A stretch of 64,000 nt of DNA from Campanula takesimana. Lineage: Eukaryota; Streptophyta; Magnoliopsida; Asterales; Campanulaceae. Made by a program: the position numbers and the translations under genes. The stretch lies in NCBI GenBank assembly GCA_026119855.1, contig JAOWBW010000105.1, forward strand, positions 682,001-746,000, in the 5' to 3' direction. Shown piece by piece: positions 11,428 to 22,500 of this stretch. Every line of letters begins with the position of its first letter. The first letter of the stretch is position 1. Under the pieces are notes generated by a model. That model worked only from the letters and a program-made list of their open reading frames with translations. It was not told the origin of the DNA and did no database searches.

Positions 11428-11590
11428 ACACACAAATACATACACATGTATACAATGCAGGTGTGCATATGTGTGTGTGTGTACGGGTGGGAATTTTCAC
11501 CAGAATTGTACACACATGTATCCACGTGCAGTGCAGCAGCAACACTCCAATCTAAAATGCTTTTCTTTTCTTCAACTTAGTTTCCTTCTA
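10691..11590. other. Intergenic DNA, no recognised gene
   Basis: Upstream of SOFL. The only clear structure is a (CT)n(CA)n compound microsatellite at about 11395-11440, followed by scattered TG/CA repeats to 11485. The short open frames over it are translations of the repeat. Confidence 0.6.
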
Positions 11591-11757
11591 CTCCCTCCGT
11601 CCCAAAAGGATCTATCTTATTTGTCATTTCTCATTGTCCCAAAAAGTTCTTCACATTTCTACAATTTAGGTTTAAAATTGCATAAACAAAAGCAAGTGTG
11701 ATTATCCTTAAAAAGTTTGAATAGTCAAACGCGAAGATCATTTTGGGACGGAAGGAG
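11591..11757. mobile_element. Stowaway-like MITE
   Basis: Ends CTCCCTCCGTCCCAAAA and TTTTGGGACGGAAGGAG, flanked by TA (11589-11590 and 11758-11759). Same family as the MITE in SOFL intron 1, inserted in the other orientation. Confidence 0.87.
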
Positions 11758-12004
11758 TATTTTTTATCACTATAATTGTCTTGTTTATTTCTACTTTTTT
11801 TTTTAATTAAGATTTTTATGAACACTTCCCCTAATCTAAGATTTGCCCTTCCTCTATTAAAATATACTCTTACGCCCTATCCCGCTCATCATACTTAAAT
11901 ACTTAAAGAAAAGAGAAGAAACTTGCACGTGAGATATTTAGAAACGAGTGCATAAACACACACTAATATGAACAAGTAGCAGCCGACATGGAAAGAGATG
12001 AATA

Positions 12005-12250
12005 CTCCCTCCTCCCAAAAATGATTTCCATACTTTTTCGCCGTTACTACGAACGAAAGATCTTTGAGCAATAATTTTAAGTTGACTCAATTGTACTAAT
12101 GAAAATCTAAAACTTGTTATTGACACACCATCAACCATACGATCAATAACAAATTTTAGATTTTCGTTTGGATAATTAAATCAACCTAAAATAATTACTC
12201 AAAGTCCTTTCGTAGTAACGTGTCTGAAGATTATTTTGGGACGGATAGAG
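12005..12250. mobile_element. Stowaway-like foldback MITE
   Basis: Ends CTCCCTCCTCCCAAAAATGA and TTTTGGGACGGATAGAG with TA flanks. The interior is palindromic (AATCTAAAACTTGTTATTG against CAATAACAAATTTTAGATT), so a transcript would form a long hairpin. It resembles the MITE at 30196-30457. Confidence 0.8.
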
Positions 12251-12296
12251 TATTTGATTAATAATGTACGGTAGTACATAGTAGTTATCTTGACGG

Positions 12297-13497
12297 GAGT
12301 TTATTGCCATATAACCCTGCGTACTATTCATTTTTTACACATTAACCTTTATACTATCGAAATAATCATTACTACATGCGTACTATTTGAAAATTAGTCA
12401 AAATAACCAAAATCGTTAATAAATGACCTACTTACCCTTCGTCTCTCATTTTATTTTTTTTCAAAAATTCAAAAATGATTTTTCTTTTAATTTTTATTGA
12501 ACCTGCCCACCTAATCGATCCCCAAATTGCAAATTAACCCACCCCTTCCCCAAATTGCTAATTTTCACACCCCTTCTCCACCAAATCAAATGCAGAAAAC
12601 CCTAATCCTTTTTACCTAATCTCTTCACCTCTCTCTCTCTCTCTCTCTCTATCTGTTCCTCAAAAACAACCAAATTGGCCAAGTCAAGAACTCACGGAAA
12701 GGGAGTCCTCAAATTCGACACTCCATCTTCTCACAATAACTCAATAATCATCCTTTTCTTAAGCGATCTCCGACACCACTTGCTCTTCCCCTTGATTATG
12801 TGCCTCCTTAGCCTGGTTTTAACTCATCCCGTCCATAATAAGTAAATTGCAGAGAGGAAAAAATAAATTAAAATCAAAAAAATGCTCAATTCAGGGGAGC
12901 TTCGATTTTTGCAGAGAAAATATTGATCTCTTAATGGAGGTATCGGTCTCTTAATGGAGGTCAGACGAAGAGACGGAGGGGTGGAGAAGAGAGAGAAAGA
13001 GAGACAGAATGATATACCTGGCGGTAGCCGGAGCGACGAGTAACGGTGGCGTAGCCGGAGGTCGGGAAGAGTGTGCAATGGGCGGACGAGTATTCTGGAA
13101 TGCTACTGGAAGTTAGTTATAGGCTTATTGACTAATGGGCCTTTAAGTTTGCAAAACCGAAAAAACTGGGCAGTTTCAATGGAGAAAAGAAGAACCGGGT
13201 TGGAGTGTCAATAGAGAAGAAGAATTGTGGTGGGGTTCTGGTAGGGGTGGGTTAATTTTTTAGTATTGGGTTAATTAGGTGGGCAGCCTATATTAAAAAA
13301 AAAGTTGAAAAATCATTTTTGAATATTGAAAAAAAATAAAAAATGGGACATCATCAAGGGTAAATATGCCATTTGTTAACGATTTTGGTTATTTTGATTC
13401 TTTTTGAGCAGTACGCATGTAATGATGGTCAATTCAGTAGTACAAAGGTTAATGTGTAAAAACGGAATAGTACGCAGGGTCATATGACAATAAACTC
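12297..13497. mobile_element. Non-autonomous Mutator-like element (MULE) with long inverted repeats
   Basis: Begins GAGTTTATTGCCATAT and ends with the inverted counterpart ATATGACAATAAACTC. The inverted repeats extend at least 120 bp and more weakly to about 250 bp. It is flanked by a perfect 10-bp target duplication, ATCTTGACGG (12287-12296 and 13498-13507), within the 9-11 bp range of MULEs. The central ~12600-13080 differs in composition: a (CT)n tract and a GC-richer block with GCCGGAG repeats, resembling a plant 5' UTR and first exon. No transposase is seen, so it would need one from elsewhere. A captured host fragment (Pack-MULE) is possible but unproven. Confidence 0.85.
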
Positions 13498-13507
13498 ATC
13501 TTGACGG

Positions 13508-14070
13508 AGAGGTGCTATTGATATGTACAGCTGGCACGGAAGCATGCTTTGCTTTGAATTAGGCTTTGGTTTCTTCCCAGTCAAAGGTTTTTTTTTTTTT
13601 TTAAGCACTCTCATCTCATGTGCTTCCTTGTTAATTTCTCTTGGATCACTACTTCCATTAATTTTAATTAATGTTGAAAAACAGTTCAAATGCAGGATCT
13701 GATACCACCTCATACTTTTTGGGGTTGGGACCATAAAAGTAGAGAGAATTACCATGTTCCTTCTTGCAAGGAGCTTATGCCGCAGTAGGTAACTTCCAAA
13801 TTTTAATAGCAAACCATCATTTATAAGTTTCATATAAAATGAATAAACCCCAGTGAACTAGCTTGATTGTTTTTTAGTTTTTGATTCATCTCAAGACTTG
13901 TTGATCATATTTTCGAGTCACAACTATATTCCGCGTTATTATTTTTATTAGATTTTTTATAGTATATATATTTGTGTACCCAATTGAAAATGCTCTAAAT
14001 CCGCCATTGGTTGGAGCAGTGGACTCACCGGACTGCCAAAGTCAGTGGACCAGTGATTACTGGCAATCTG
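13508..14070. other. Unassigned DNA
   Basis: No gene recognised. Near 13998-14013 the sequence AAATCCGCCATTG resembles the inverted terminus of the hAT-type element at 29969 (CAGTGGCGGATCC), so a hAT end may be present; no partner end was found. Confidence 0.45.
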
Positions 14071-14784
14071 TGTAAGTTTTGATAGCTAGGATAGTCAGAA
14101 AAATAAAGAACAGAGACGCAGAGTAGAAACTGAATGGTTACACCAGGAACTATACCAAACAGAATTTGCAGCGGAATAAAAATCAATCAGGAATTATTTA
14201 ACACATCTATAGCACTATGTTGTAGACAACAAAAGCTTCTCTTTATTAAAACGTTATGACTGATTACAAGGAAAGAAATTAAAAGAAAATCAAGAGAAGC
14301 TACCAAAGATTAAAACACTAAATACTAAAAACAAGTTCTATGAAAGAACTTGTCTCTCAAAAGAACTCTCACTAAAATAATACTCTCACAAAGAAAAACT
14401 CTTAGAACTTGATAATTTTAATTGGCAAAGTCAGTAAATCAATGGAAGAGGCTGACTCCTTTAAATAAGCTGTATGAAGTCGTAGTGGAGTATTTTGCCG
14501 TGAAAATCTAAATTATGTGGAGATCTTCAATTAACAACCAAGTATATCTCCTAGACTCCTTCTCCACCTTTTCCTTGAATACACCTTTCATAATCCAATG
14601 AAAAGAGTATCTACAAAATATTAAAAAGATATACACCAAAACTAATAAAATCATTAGTATGTTAGTAAAATAAAAAATAATAAAAAGATATTTACAATTC
14701 TACCTAAAATAAAGAAAGACATAAATCCTAAAAATAAATATTTATACTAATAAAAACATGTGCACCAAAATTGCCACACTTACA
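14071..14784 (-). repeat. Sirevirus-like LTR, copy A (3' LTR in element orientation)
   Basis: Starts TGTAAGTTTTGATAG and ends CCACACTTACA (inverted TGTAAG/CTTACA termini). It is followed on the plus side by AATCTCCCC, the complement of the purine tract. Confidence 0.88.
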
Positions 14785-16158
14785 ATCTCCCCATGATTTA
14801 TGGATTTTTGGTAAAAACAAAAATGTTAAGATTATTAAGTGACCAAATAAAAACTCCCCCTGAATTCAACGTTGACAAAAAAAAATGGCAATGAGATATT
14901 TCCTTTTTTGAGAACTGTACCTGCCAAAAAATTTCAAAAAAAAAAAAAAAAAAATCAGAGTACCAAGATATAACTTTAGTACCAAATGTAACCAAACTAT
15001 AAAGCTTTTTCTCCCCCTTTTTGACCAGAATGTGAGGTGATCAATTTCGCAAAAGATCGTTACAAAAAAAAGACAGGCTGATGTGAGAGTAGATGCGACT
15101 ACACCATGGGACACATCGTCAGCTGGACTTGATGAGGGAATATCTGCTGGAGAAACATGGATGAACCAACATGCACAAGGGGATCTATGCTCCCAGGACA
15201 CAAAAGAATCTTCAACATTTCAAATTTATCAAATGATAGAAATTATGGAGGACAAAGAAAAGTTAGAACTAAAATTTTGAGAAAATTCAACTATCATTGA
15301 TAGTATAAAAAATCCAAGATAAATACTCTCCCTAGAAACATGCCACTAGACATATATTTATGAAAGATTTCCTTGAGCATAAATTAATTTACAGAGTTTA
15401 CCAAGAACAACACAAAATCAGTTGGGGGATATTAACACTATGGTCGGGACGACTCAATAAATATAAAAAAAAATAAAGACAAAAATATGCAAGTGAAGTG
15501 TACAACTCAGATTAGTGTGACTTGGGATGAAATCACACCCGGGGACTCAACTTATACTAGAACTTCAATGAACGTTTCTATCAATCTGCTTAGCCTCTAG
15601 AATGCGTCCACCCCTTTTTTAATTGTGGGTAAATATTTGTGGGTAGCTTTCACTCTACATTAAATCCAAAGATAGCCCTTTCTCTTTCAAATTGTCTTCT
15701 CAAATTCGAATCAAACTTTTGTGTTGAGTTCGTTTGATCACATTTGGATTGGCTGCATACAATGATGGAGCAGCTGTTTCCCAAGAATGCACCACTAAGA
15801 GATAAATTGAAAGCTTTTGCTATAGTAACCATAGGGAGTGTTCACAGTTCAAGGACTAGTCAAGGGAGTCACTCAAGTAATCACTCTGAGATGTACAGTG
15901 CAAAAATAAATACAATACTTTTTTTTTTGTTAACAGGTATACAAGTGTGACACATGGTGTGATCATATAGGGGATCACATCATCAAATGATGCAAAGTCC
16001 GAGAGATTCCCTAAGTGTAGAAAATCTCTGAAAGTCTAGGGCCATAGTGAAAATGTCGGCCAACTTATTTCTGTCCATATTGGTTCTAGGCTTATAATTT
16101 TCTGCTCAACAAGATCTCGAATAAAATGATGTTTAATGTCAACATGTTTAATACAAGA
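14785..16158 (-). other. 3' region of the first Sirevirus-like internal unit
   Basis: Between the purine tract and the pol remnant. No intact frame. It corresponds to the 3' part of Sireviruses where an extra open frame can lie, but nothing recognisable survives. The tail of RNase H (minus strand, ~16158-15990) is interrupted by a stop after ISKNHAK. The same sequence recurs at 18832-19422 and 20973-21600. Confidence 0.6.
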
Positions 16159-16467
16159 TTATTTAGCATGATTTTTTGAGATATAAATAGCATCTAAATT
16201 GACCCAAGATACATTTAAAACCTTACTTTGCAGCCCATAATTTTTTACCATTTGACTCATTATAAAGGTTAAATAACTCACATATGACCGAAAGAAATTA
16301 CTTGTTATCTCATAACTTCTGACTTTCTTGCAGTTCAGCTCTACCACATCAAGGTAGTTCACCCTTGCTATTTGTCCAGTCCTTACCTTTTCACAAACAT
16401 CCCCAAGAACATGTAAAATGGGATGTTTCTCTTGGATTTCGGATGGACTGTTTCTGGACAATTTCAA
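16159..16467 (-). pseudogene. Pol remnant joining the integrase-RT linker to the RNase H end
   Basis: Minus-strand frame with EIQEKHPILHVLGDV and VRTGQIARVNYLDVV, the linker that precedes RT in Sireviruses. A short bridge is followed directly by WVNLDAIYISKNHAK, the final RNase H segment. All of RT and most of RNase H are missing, so a large internal deletion occurred. The same junction exists at 21561-21800 plus 26833-26960, hence it predates the duplication. Confidence 0.75.
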
Positions 16468-16512
16468 ACCTGCTTCTTTACTATCTGAGCTGCTGGAGGA
16501 TGCCTCTGAATC

Positions 16513-16998
16513 TTAACAAGGATCGTTTTCTACTGATATAGTCTGCGGTGTAGTCACATCGGGGGTAACATCAGACTGTTCTGCACTCTCTGGTGTTGTT
16601 TCCTGATCAGTTTCGTCAGTGGCGGGCTCTAGATCTTCAACACAACCTGTATCATCACAAAACTTATAGCAATTGTTAGAAGTTTTAAATCCTTTAAGAA
16701 CACAATTGCCCATTTTATTAAAAACCTCACAAACTTGCTTATCGAACCTCACACGCATATCATCATCACACAAATGAATAACACTTATGAGATTTTTCTT
16801 AAGCCCTTCAACATGAAAAACATTATGGAGATTTGGTAGACCCTTAACACTCAATGTTCCTTTACCAACGATCTTACATTGACCACTACCTCCATATTTC
16901 ACATTTCCCCCATCAACAAGGGAATAGTCCGACAAGAACTTAGGTGTCCCTGTCATGTGCCTTGAGCACCCACTATCCAAATACCAAGAGCTAGACAC
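16513..16998 (-). pseudogene. Protease and gag-pre-integrase remnant, Sirevirus-like
   Basis: 161 codons. WYLDSGCSRHMTG near the start is the copia protease active site (D-S-G). LHNVFHVEGLKKNLISV follows, with the gag-pre-integrase style. The C-terminal third is acidic and Thr/Ser-rich. It ends at TAA where the second unit reads Ser, so the stop is a mutation. There is no ATG at the listed start; the frame is part of a larger polyprotein. Confidence 0.78.
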
Positions 16999-17061
16999 AC
17001 AGCTCTCCGGTGAATTAAAAACAACCTTTCACTCCTCATCCTTCTCCTCAAACCACACAAA

Positions 17062-18129
17062 TCACCCAGATTTCTGGCGATGTGGACTACGATGTGGGTA
17101 CACTTTAGCACCCATCTTGGGAGCAGATTCCCCAAGGCCATGAATTATTTGGTAGCAAAAGGGTCTGATATGACCAGGAGCAAAGCAGTAGTGACACACA
17201 TATTTCCTTCTCCTAGCTCTAGACTCCACTTTTTGAAAAGATTTTGACTCTGACCTTTCTTCACCTTCTTTCATGAAATTGGATCTATAGCCAATACCAG
17301 TTTTAGAATAACTTTCAATATTCAAAACCTCTTCAAGTTTGGCTTTACAAGTGTTTAGCTTGGTGAAAGTATCATTAGCCTTTTCAAGATCAGATTTAAC
17401 TTTCTCGAGTTCAACATCACGCTTGGTGATCATGACCTCGAGTTTGGCTATGGAGTCCTTTTGGTTGTCATTTTCAATGGAGACTCTCTCAAGTTCAGAT
17501 TTCAAAGTAGTAATTTCAGCTGAGAGTTTCTCATTGACCTTTTCGAAAATCCTAAGTTTTTCTATTCGTTTTTGCCAATCGGCGAAAAGATCAGCGTAAG
17601 CTTCATGAAGTTCCTCAAAATTACTATCACATTCCTCTTCATTCTCTGGTTTTTTAGATACAGAAGAATTAAAACAAATAAACTCAGAGCCGGAGGATGT
17701 AGTTTCTAGTGTGGCTACATCAAAAGTCACATCAAAATGATGCTCATGATTTTGAGAGGGAATATCAATAACTACAAGGTGCACAGCCTCATCTTCATCC
17801 TCACTATCACTTAGGGTTGCACTAAAGCTCATCCCCTTTTTTCTTCTAGTGTTAGCACATTCATTAGAAAAGTGACTAAACACAAAACATGCACGACATT
17901 GAACGGAATCATTTATCTCGATATGTTCAAAGAAGCTGGATTTTTTAAAAATAAAATTATTTTCAAATTTTTCATCAAACGAGGAGGATTGGATTTTTAT
18001 AGGGAACTTACAATCCCTATTGGTTTTTAGAAAAGAATTGAAAGTTCCATCCTCCTTCTTAACTTTATCAATCATGACTACTTTTTCTAGATCACACTCA
18101 GTGTAATCGAGTGTAGGCTCTGGTGCCAA
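17062..18129 (-). pseudogene. gag C-terminal region, Sirevirus-like unit 1
   Basis: Open for 355 codons directly behind LTR B; the first ATG is at 18075. The N-terminal capsid part of gag is missing. CRACFVFSHFSNEC (about residue 77) and CHYCFAPGHIRPFC (about residue 310) are CCHC knuckles. Between them lies a long heptad-rich coiled coil (ELERVSIENDNQKDSIAKL and neighbours). The codon at the LTR edge overlaps TTGGCACCAGAGCC, which looks like a tRNA-Met primer site with two changes. A gag this short is unlikely to make particles by itself. Confidence 0.78.
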
Positions 18130-18130
18130 T

Positions 18131-18831
18131 TGTAAGTTTTGATAGCTAGGATAGTCAGAAAAATAAAGAGCAGAGACGCAGTATAGAAACTGATGCGGTT
18201 ACACCAGGAACTACACCAAACAGAATTTGCAGCGGAATAAAAATCAAACACTAATTATTTAACACATCTACAGCACTATGCTGTAGACAACAAAAACTTC
18301 TCTTTATTAAAACGTTATGATTGATTACAAAGAAAGAAAATCAAGAGAAGCTACCAAAGATAAAAACACTAAATACTAAAAACAAGTTCTATGAAAGAAC
18401 TTCTCTCATAAAAGAACTCTCACTAAAATAATTCTCTCACAAAGAAAAACTCTTAGAACTTGATATTTTTAATTGGCAAAGTCAGTAAATCAATGGAAGA
18501 GGATGACTCCTTTAAATAAGCCGTATGAAGTCGTAGTGGAGTATGTTGTCGTGAAAATCTAAATCATGTGGAGATCTTCAATTAACAACCAAGTATATCT
18601 CCTAGACTCCTTCTCCACATTTTCCTTGAATACACCTTTCCTAATCCAATGAAAAGAGTATCTACAAAATATTAAAAAGATATACACCAAAACTAATAAA
18701 ATCGTTAGTATGTTAGTAAAATAAAAATAATAAAAAGATATTTACAATTCTACCTAAAATAAATAAAGACATAAATCCCAAAAATAAATATTTATACTAA
18801 TAAAAACATCACCAAAATTGCCACACTTACA
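18131..18831 (-). repeat. Sirevirus-like LTR, copy B (shared middle LTR)
   Basis: Matches copy A over its full length with scattered substitutions and a 13-bp shorter sequence. It is flanked on both sides by internal sequence (primer site on the left, purine-tract complement on the right), so it serves both units. Confidence 0.88.
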
Positions 18832-19422
18832 ATCTCCCCCTGATTTATGGATTTCTGGTAAAAACAAAAATGTTAAGATTATTAAGTGGCCAAATAAAAA
18901 CTCTCCCTGAATACGTTGACAAAAAAAATGGCAATGAGATATTTCCTTTTTGAGAACTGTACCTGACAAAAATTGTCAAAAAAAAAAAAAAATCAAAGTA
19001 CCAAGATATAACTTTAGTACCAAATGTAACCAAACTATCCAGCTTTTTCTCCCCCCTTTTTGACCAGAATGTGAGGTGATCAATTTCACAAAAGATCGTT
19101 ACAACAAAAGATGTGACTACATCATGGGACACATCGTCAGCTGGACTTGATGAGGGAATATTTGCTGGAGAAACATGGATGAACCAACATGCACAAGGGG
19201 ATCCATGCTTCCAGGACACAAGAGAATCTTCAACATTTCAAATTTATCAAATGATAAAAATTATGGAGGACAAATAAAAGTTATAACTAAAATCTTGAAA
19301 AAATTCAACTACCATTAATAGCATAAATAATCCAAGATAAATACTCTTTCTAGAAACATGCCACTAGACATTTATTTATGAAAGATTTCCTTGAGCATAA
19401 ATTAATTTACAGAGTTTACCAA
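18832..19422 (-). other. 3' region of the second Sirevirus-like internal unit (part 1)
   Basis: Collinear with 14785-15400. It lacks the stretch around 15075-15095 and is interrupted at 19422 by the solo LTR. No coding capacity recognised. Confidence 0.65.
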
Positions 19423-20967
19423 TGATGGAGGAAATCTCCCTCTAATTAAATTACTTAGCAAGTGTACTAGTTACCGGTGTAGTAATATGCACAAGCAAGG
19501 GTCGAATCCACAGAGACTAGATTGGAAAACAAGAATGTTTAAAAACAGAAAATAAATAAATAGGGGTTTTAGTTTGATTGTTTATTAAACTACTAAAGCA
19601 AGAAATAATTAAACTAATAAAACAAATAAAATCAAGATTAACGAATAGATTCACGAATTGGATTCACAAATACTTTCACTCTATGCTATGCTCCTAATGA
19701 AAAGATCAATCTCTTTCTTGGGTTCGTTCACAAAAGTAAGAGTTGGGACGGTGAGGCGGTCGGATTGCAATCTATTTCTCTCTAACTAATCACACTTCGC
19801 AGATCAAGTCCATGTAATTATTTAAAGAGTTATTAAGTTCTAAAGAACATATGAACCTACACCCACTTGATTTCTATCACGGCATCAAATAGATCTAATT
19901 ATCAAAATAGTGGTCAGTGTATCAATGCCTGAGTCACTGTAACAATAGATACCCAGAAATTCTAAAGCCAATTTATATCTTAACATATAACTGAAACTAA
20001 AGAATTTAGAATGAAGAATATTTTGATAAACAAGAATAAGAAAGAATGGAAGAATTAAATCTATAGCATAGAGATCAAGTATTGTTACTACCAATTCATG
20101 AATCTAAGAAATTAGCTACTAATAAGAATAAAATCAAGAACAAGAAAAATAATAAAAAATATCAAAACCTGGGATTAAATTGATGAAATCTTGATTACAA
20201 TCCTTGAATCTTGAATAAAAATATGTACAAAGTATGACTAAAATAAATTGGATGGAGTGTTATATTTATACTAGGGCTGAGGAGGTGTAAAAATAGGAAA
20301 AAAACCTAAGATTCCTTGTTGAAAAAGGATAAATAAAGTGCTGGTGGCCGGAATTCCCCAGGAGCCCTTGGTATTTTTACACTTCCATAAAAGTCCTCCG
20401 AAAATTCCCCAAAGGTCCTCCAAAAATTCCAGAAAAGCCCTTGGAAATTTGGAAATTACTGAAAAGCCCATAGTATTTTGGAAATTCCCCTAAGGTCCCC
20501 GGTCAAATTCCCCTATGGTCCCTCACAGGAGCGCGCGCTCTTCAAGGATGGGTGCGTGCGCCCTCTTGGTCCAGAAGGCCTGGGTTTTGATCTGGTGTGG
20601 GTGCGCGCGCCCCAAGGTTGGTGTGCGTGCGCACCCTTTGCTTCGCAGCTTGTACATTTTAGCGCAATCTTTCGGAGGCCATAACTTCTTCATACGAACT
20701 CCGATTTGGACGTGTAAACTATCGTTGGAAATCTCTTTTCGAGTACTATCCAATGGAATTGATTACTCAGTATTAACATCTCTTTATCTTTATGTTCTGG
20801 TCCATTCTTTATCCTTCTTTTTCGCACTTTAATGTATATGAATCCATGCATTTTTTTGCTCATTCCCTATACTCATAAACACTCCAAAAACTATCAAAAC
20901 ACCCAAGTTTTAGCATCTAATAAGTCATAGAAGTATATGATTTGGATGGGTAAAAACACATCCATCA
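19423..20967. mobile_element. Solo LTR of another LTR retrotransposon
   Basis: A 1,545-bp block with ends TGATGGA...TCCATCA, flanked by a perfect 5-bp duplication ACCAA (19418-19422 and 20968-20972). The uninterrupted site is visible at about 15400 (TTTACCAAGAACAACAC), which proves the insertion. It contains GGGTCGAATCCACAGAGAC, a sequence I recall from several plant gypsy LTRs, and a GC-rich CGCGCG island at 20528-20640. There are no coding domains or second LTR, so recombination between LTRs has removed the body. Confidence 0.85.
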
Positions 20968-20972
20968 ACCAA

Positions 20973-21560
20973 GAACAACACAAAATCAGTTGGGGGACAT
21001 TAACACTATGGTGGGGATGACTCGATAAATATATAAAAAAAAAAAAAAGACAAAAATAAGCAAGTGAAGTGTACAACTCAGATTAGTGTGACTTGGGATG
21101 AAATCACACCCGGGGACTCAACCTATACTAGAACTTCAATGAACTTTTCTCCCAATCTGCTCAGCCTCTAGAATGCGTCCACCCCTTTTTTAATTGTGGG
21201 TAAATATTTGTGGGTAGCTTTCACTCTACAATAAATCTAAAGATATCCATTTCTCTTTCAAATTGTCTTCTCAAATTCGAATCAAACTTTTGTGTTGAGT
21301 TCGTTTGATCATATTTAGATTGGCTGCATACAATGGTGGAGCAGCTGTTTCCCAAGAATGCACCCACTGAGAGATAAATTGAAGGCTTTTGTCATAGTAA
21401 CCATAGGGAGTATTCACAGTTCAAGGACTAGTCAAGTCAAGGGAGTGACTCAAGTGATCACTCTGAGATATACAGAGCAAAAATAAATACAATGTTTTTT
21501 TTTTTTGTTAACAGATATACAAGTGTGACACATGGTGTGATCATATAGGGGATCACACCA
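20973..21560 (-). other. 3' region of the second Sirevirus-like internal unit (part 2)
   Basis: Continues the collinearity with 15403-15990 after the solo LTR. No coding capacity recognised. Confidence 0.6.
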
Positions 21561-21800
21561 TCATATGATGCAAAGTCCGATAGATTCCCTAAGTGTAGAA
21601 AATCTCTGAAAGTCTAGGGCCTTAGTGAAAATGTCGGCCAACTGATTTTCTGTCCTTATTGGTTCTAGGCTTATAATTTTATGCTCAACAAGATCTCGAA
21701 TAAAATGATGTTTAATGTCAAAATGTTTAATACAAGAGTATTGAGCATGATTTTTTGAGATATAAATAGCATCTAAATTGACCCAAAACACATTTAAAAC
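21561..21800 (-). pseudogene. RNase H C-terminal remnant, Sirevirus-like unit 2
   Basis: Minus-strand frame with WVNLDAIYISKNHAQ, IKHFDIKHHFIRDLV and NQLADIFTKALDFQRF, the characteristic end of a copia RNase H. It is cut at 21800 by the insertion of copia-1; the remainder continues at 26833. Confidence 0.82.
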
Positions 21801-22500
21801 TGTTGGTAGTGGTGCCCTAGGCACGTTTAATAAACGTTGTAATTGTTATCATTTATTTCATATCAATAAAGAGATGTTTTGATTATTATTATTGTTCATG
21901 TTTACTTATAATAATCTCTGTCCCTAGTACTTGTTAAGCACTAGTATAAAGGCTAAATGATCATGCGATGATTATGTTAGATTTATGGGTACTTGTTTGG
22001 AACAAGGTACTGGACATGACCCGCTGTATGAGATTTATGTCATGGTCTATGTCGAACATATATCTCATATTAGTTATGTCATTTGAATCCTTAGACATGA
22101 AGTTATTATAGTCTTCCACTTGATGAACATTATGTTTGACATATTCAAACGCTACCTTTAACCGGGAAGTTATAAAGGGTATGATTGGCATAATCGGATT
22201 CACGTAGGGAAGAATAATAAGCTAAATGGATTTGTCCCTCTTCGGAGAGATGTCAAGCTTGGGCCTCTCGTAGGAATGGTGTTGATGAAATGTTCGGCCG
22301 GACTCAAATGAATTGATTAGATCAATGGCATTTGGATTATCAACATATTCGGAATCGAGAAAGTATTGAACAAAAACAAGTTGACTGTTTGACCATGACT
22401 TGTGTTCAATGACATCGTGGACAAAGGGATTACGACATATTCTAAAGGAATGCGAACTTGTATCTAGTTATACTATTTGGGTAGGTATGACGGTTTGCTA
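21801..22500 (+). repeat. Truncated left LTR of copia-1
   Basis: Matches the first ~700 bases of the right LTR (25338-26037) and ends at GGTTTGCTA, where the deletion junction to gag follows. Confidence 0.9.

Noticed and set aside
12824..13078. Minus-strand 84-codon frame in the MULE core
   Set aside because: Low complexity and no recognised domain; kept only as a possible captured fragment in the MULE finding.
20478..20832. Plus-strand frames with Arg/Ala/Pro-rich products
   Set aside because: They cover the CGCGCG island of the solo LTR; no start context or domain.
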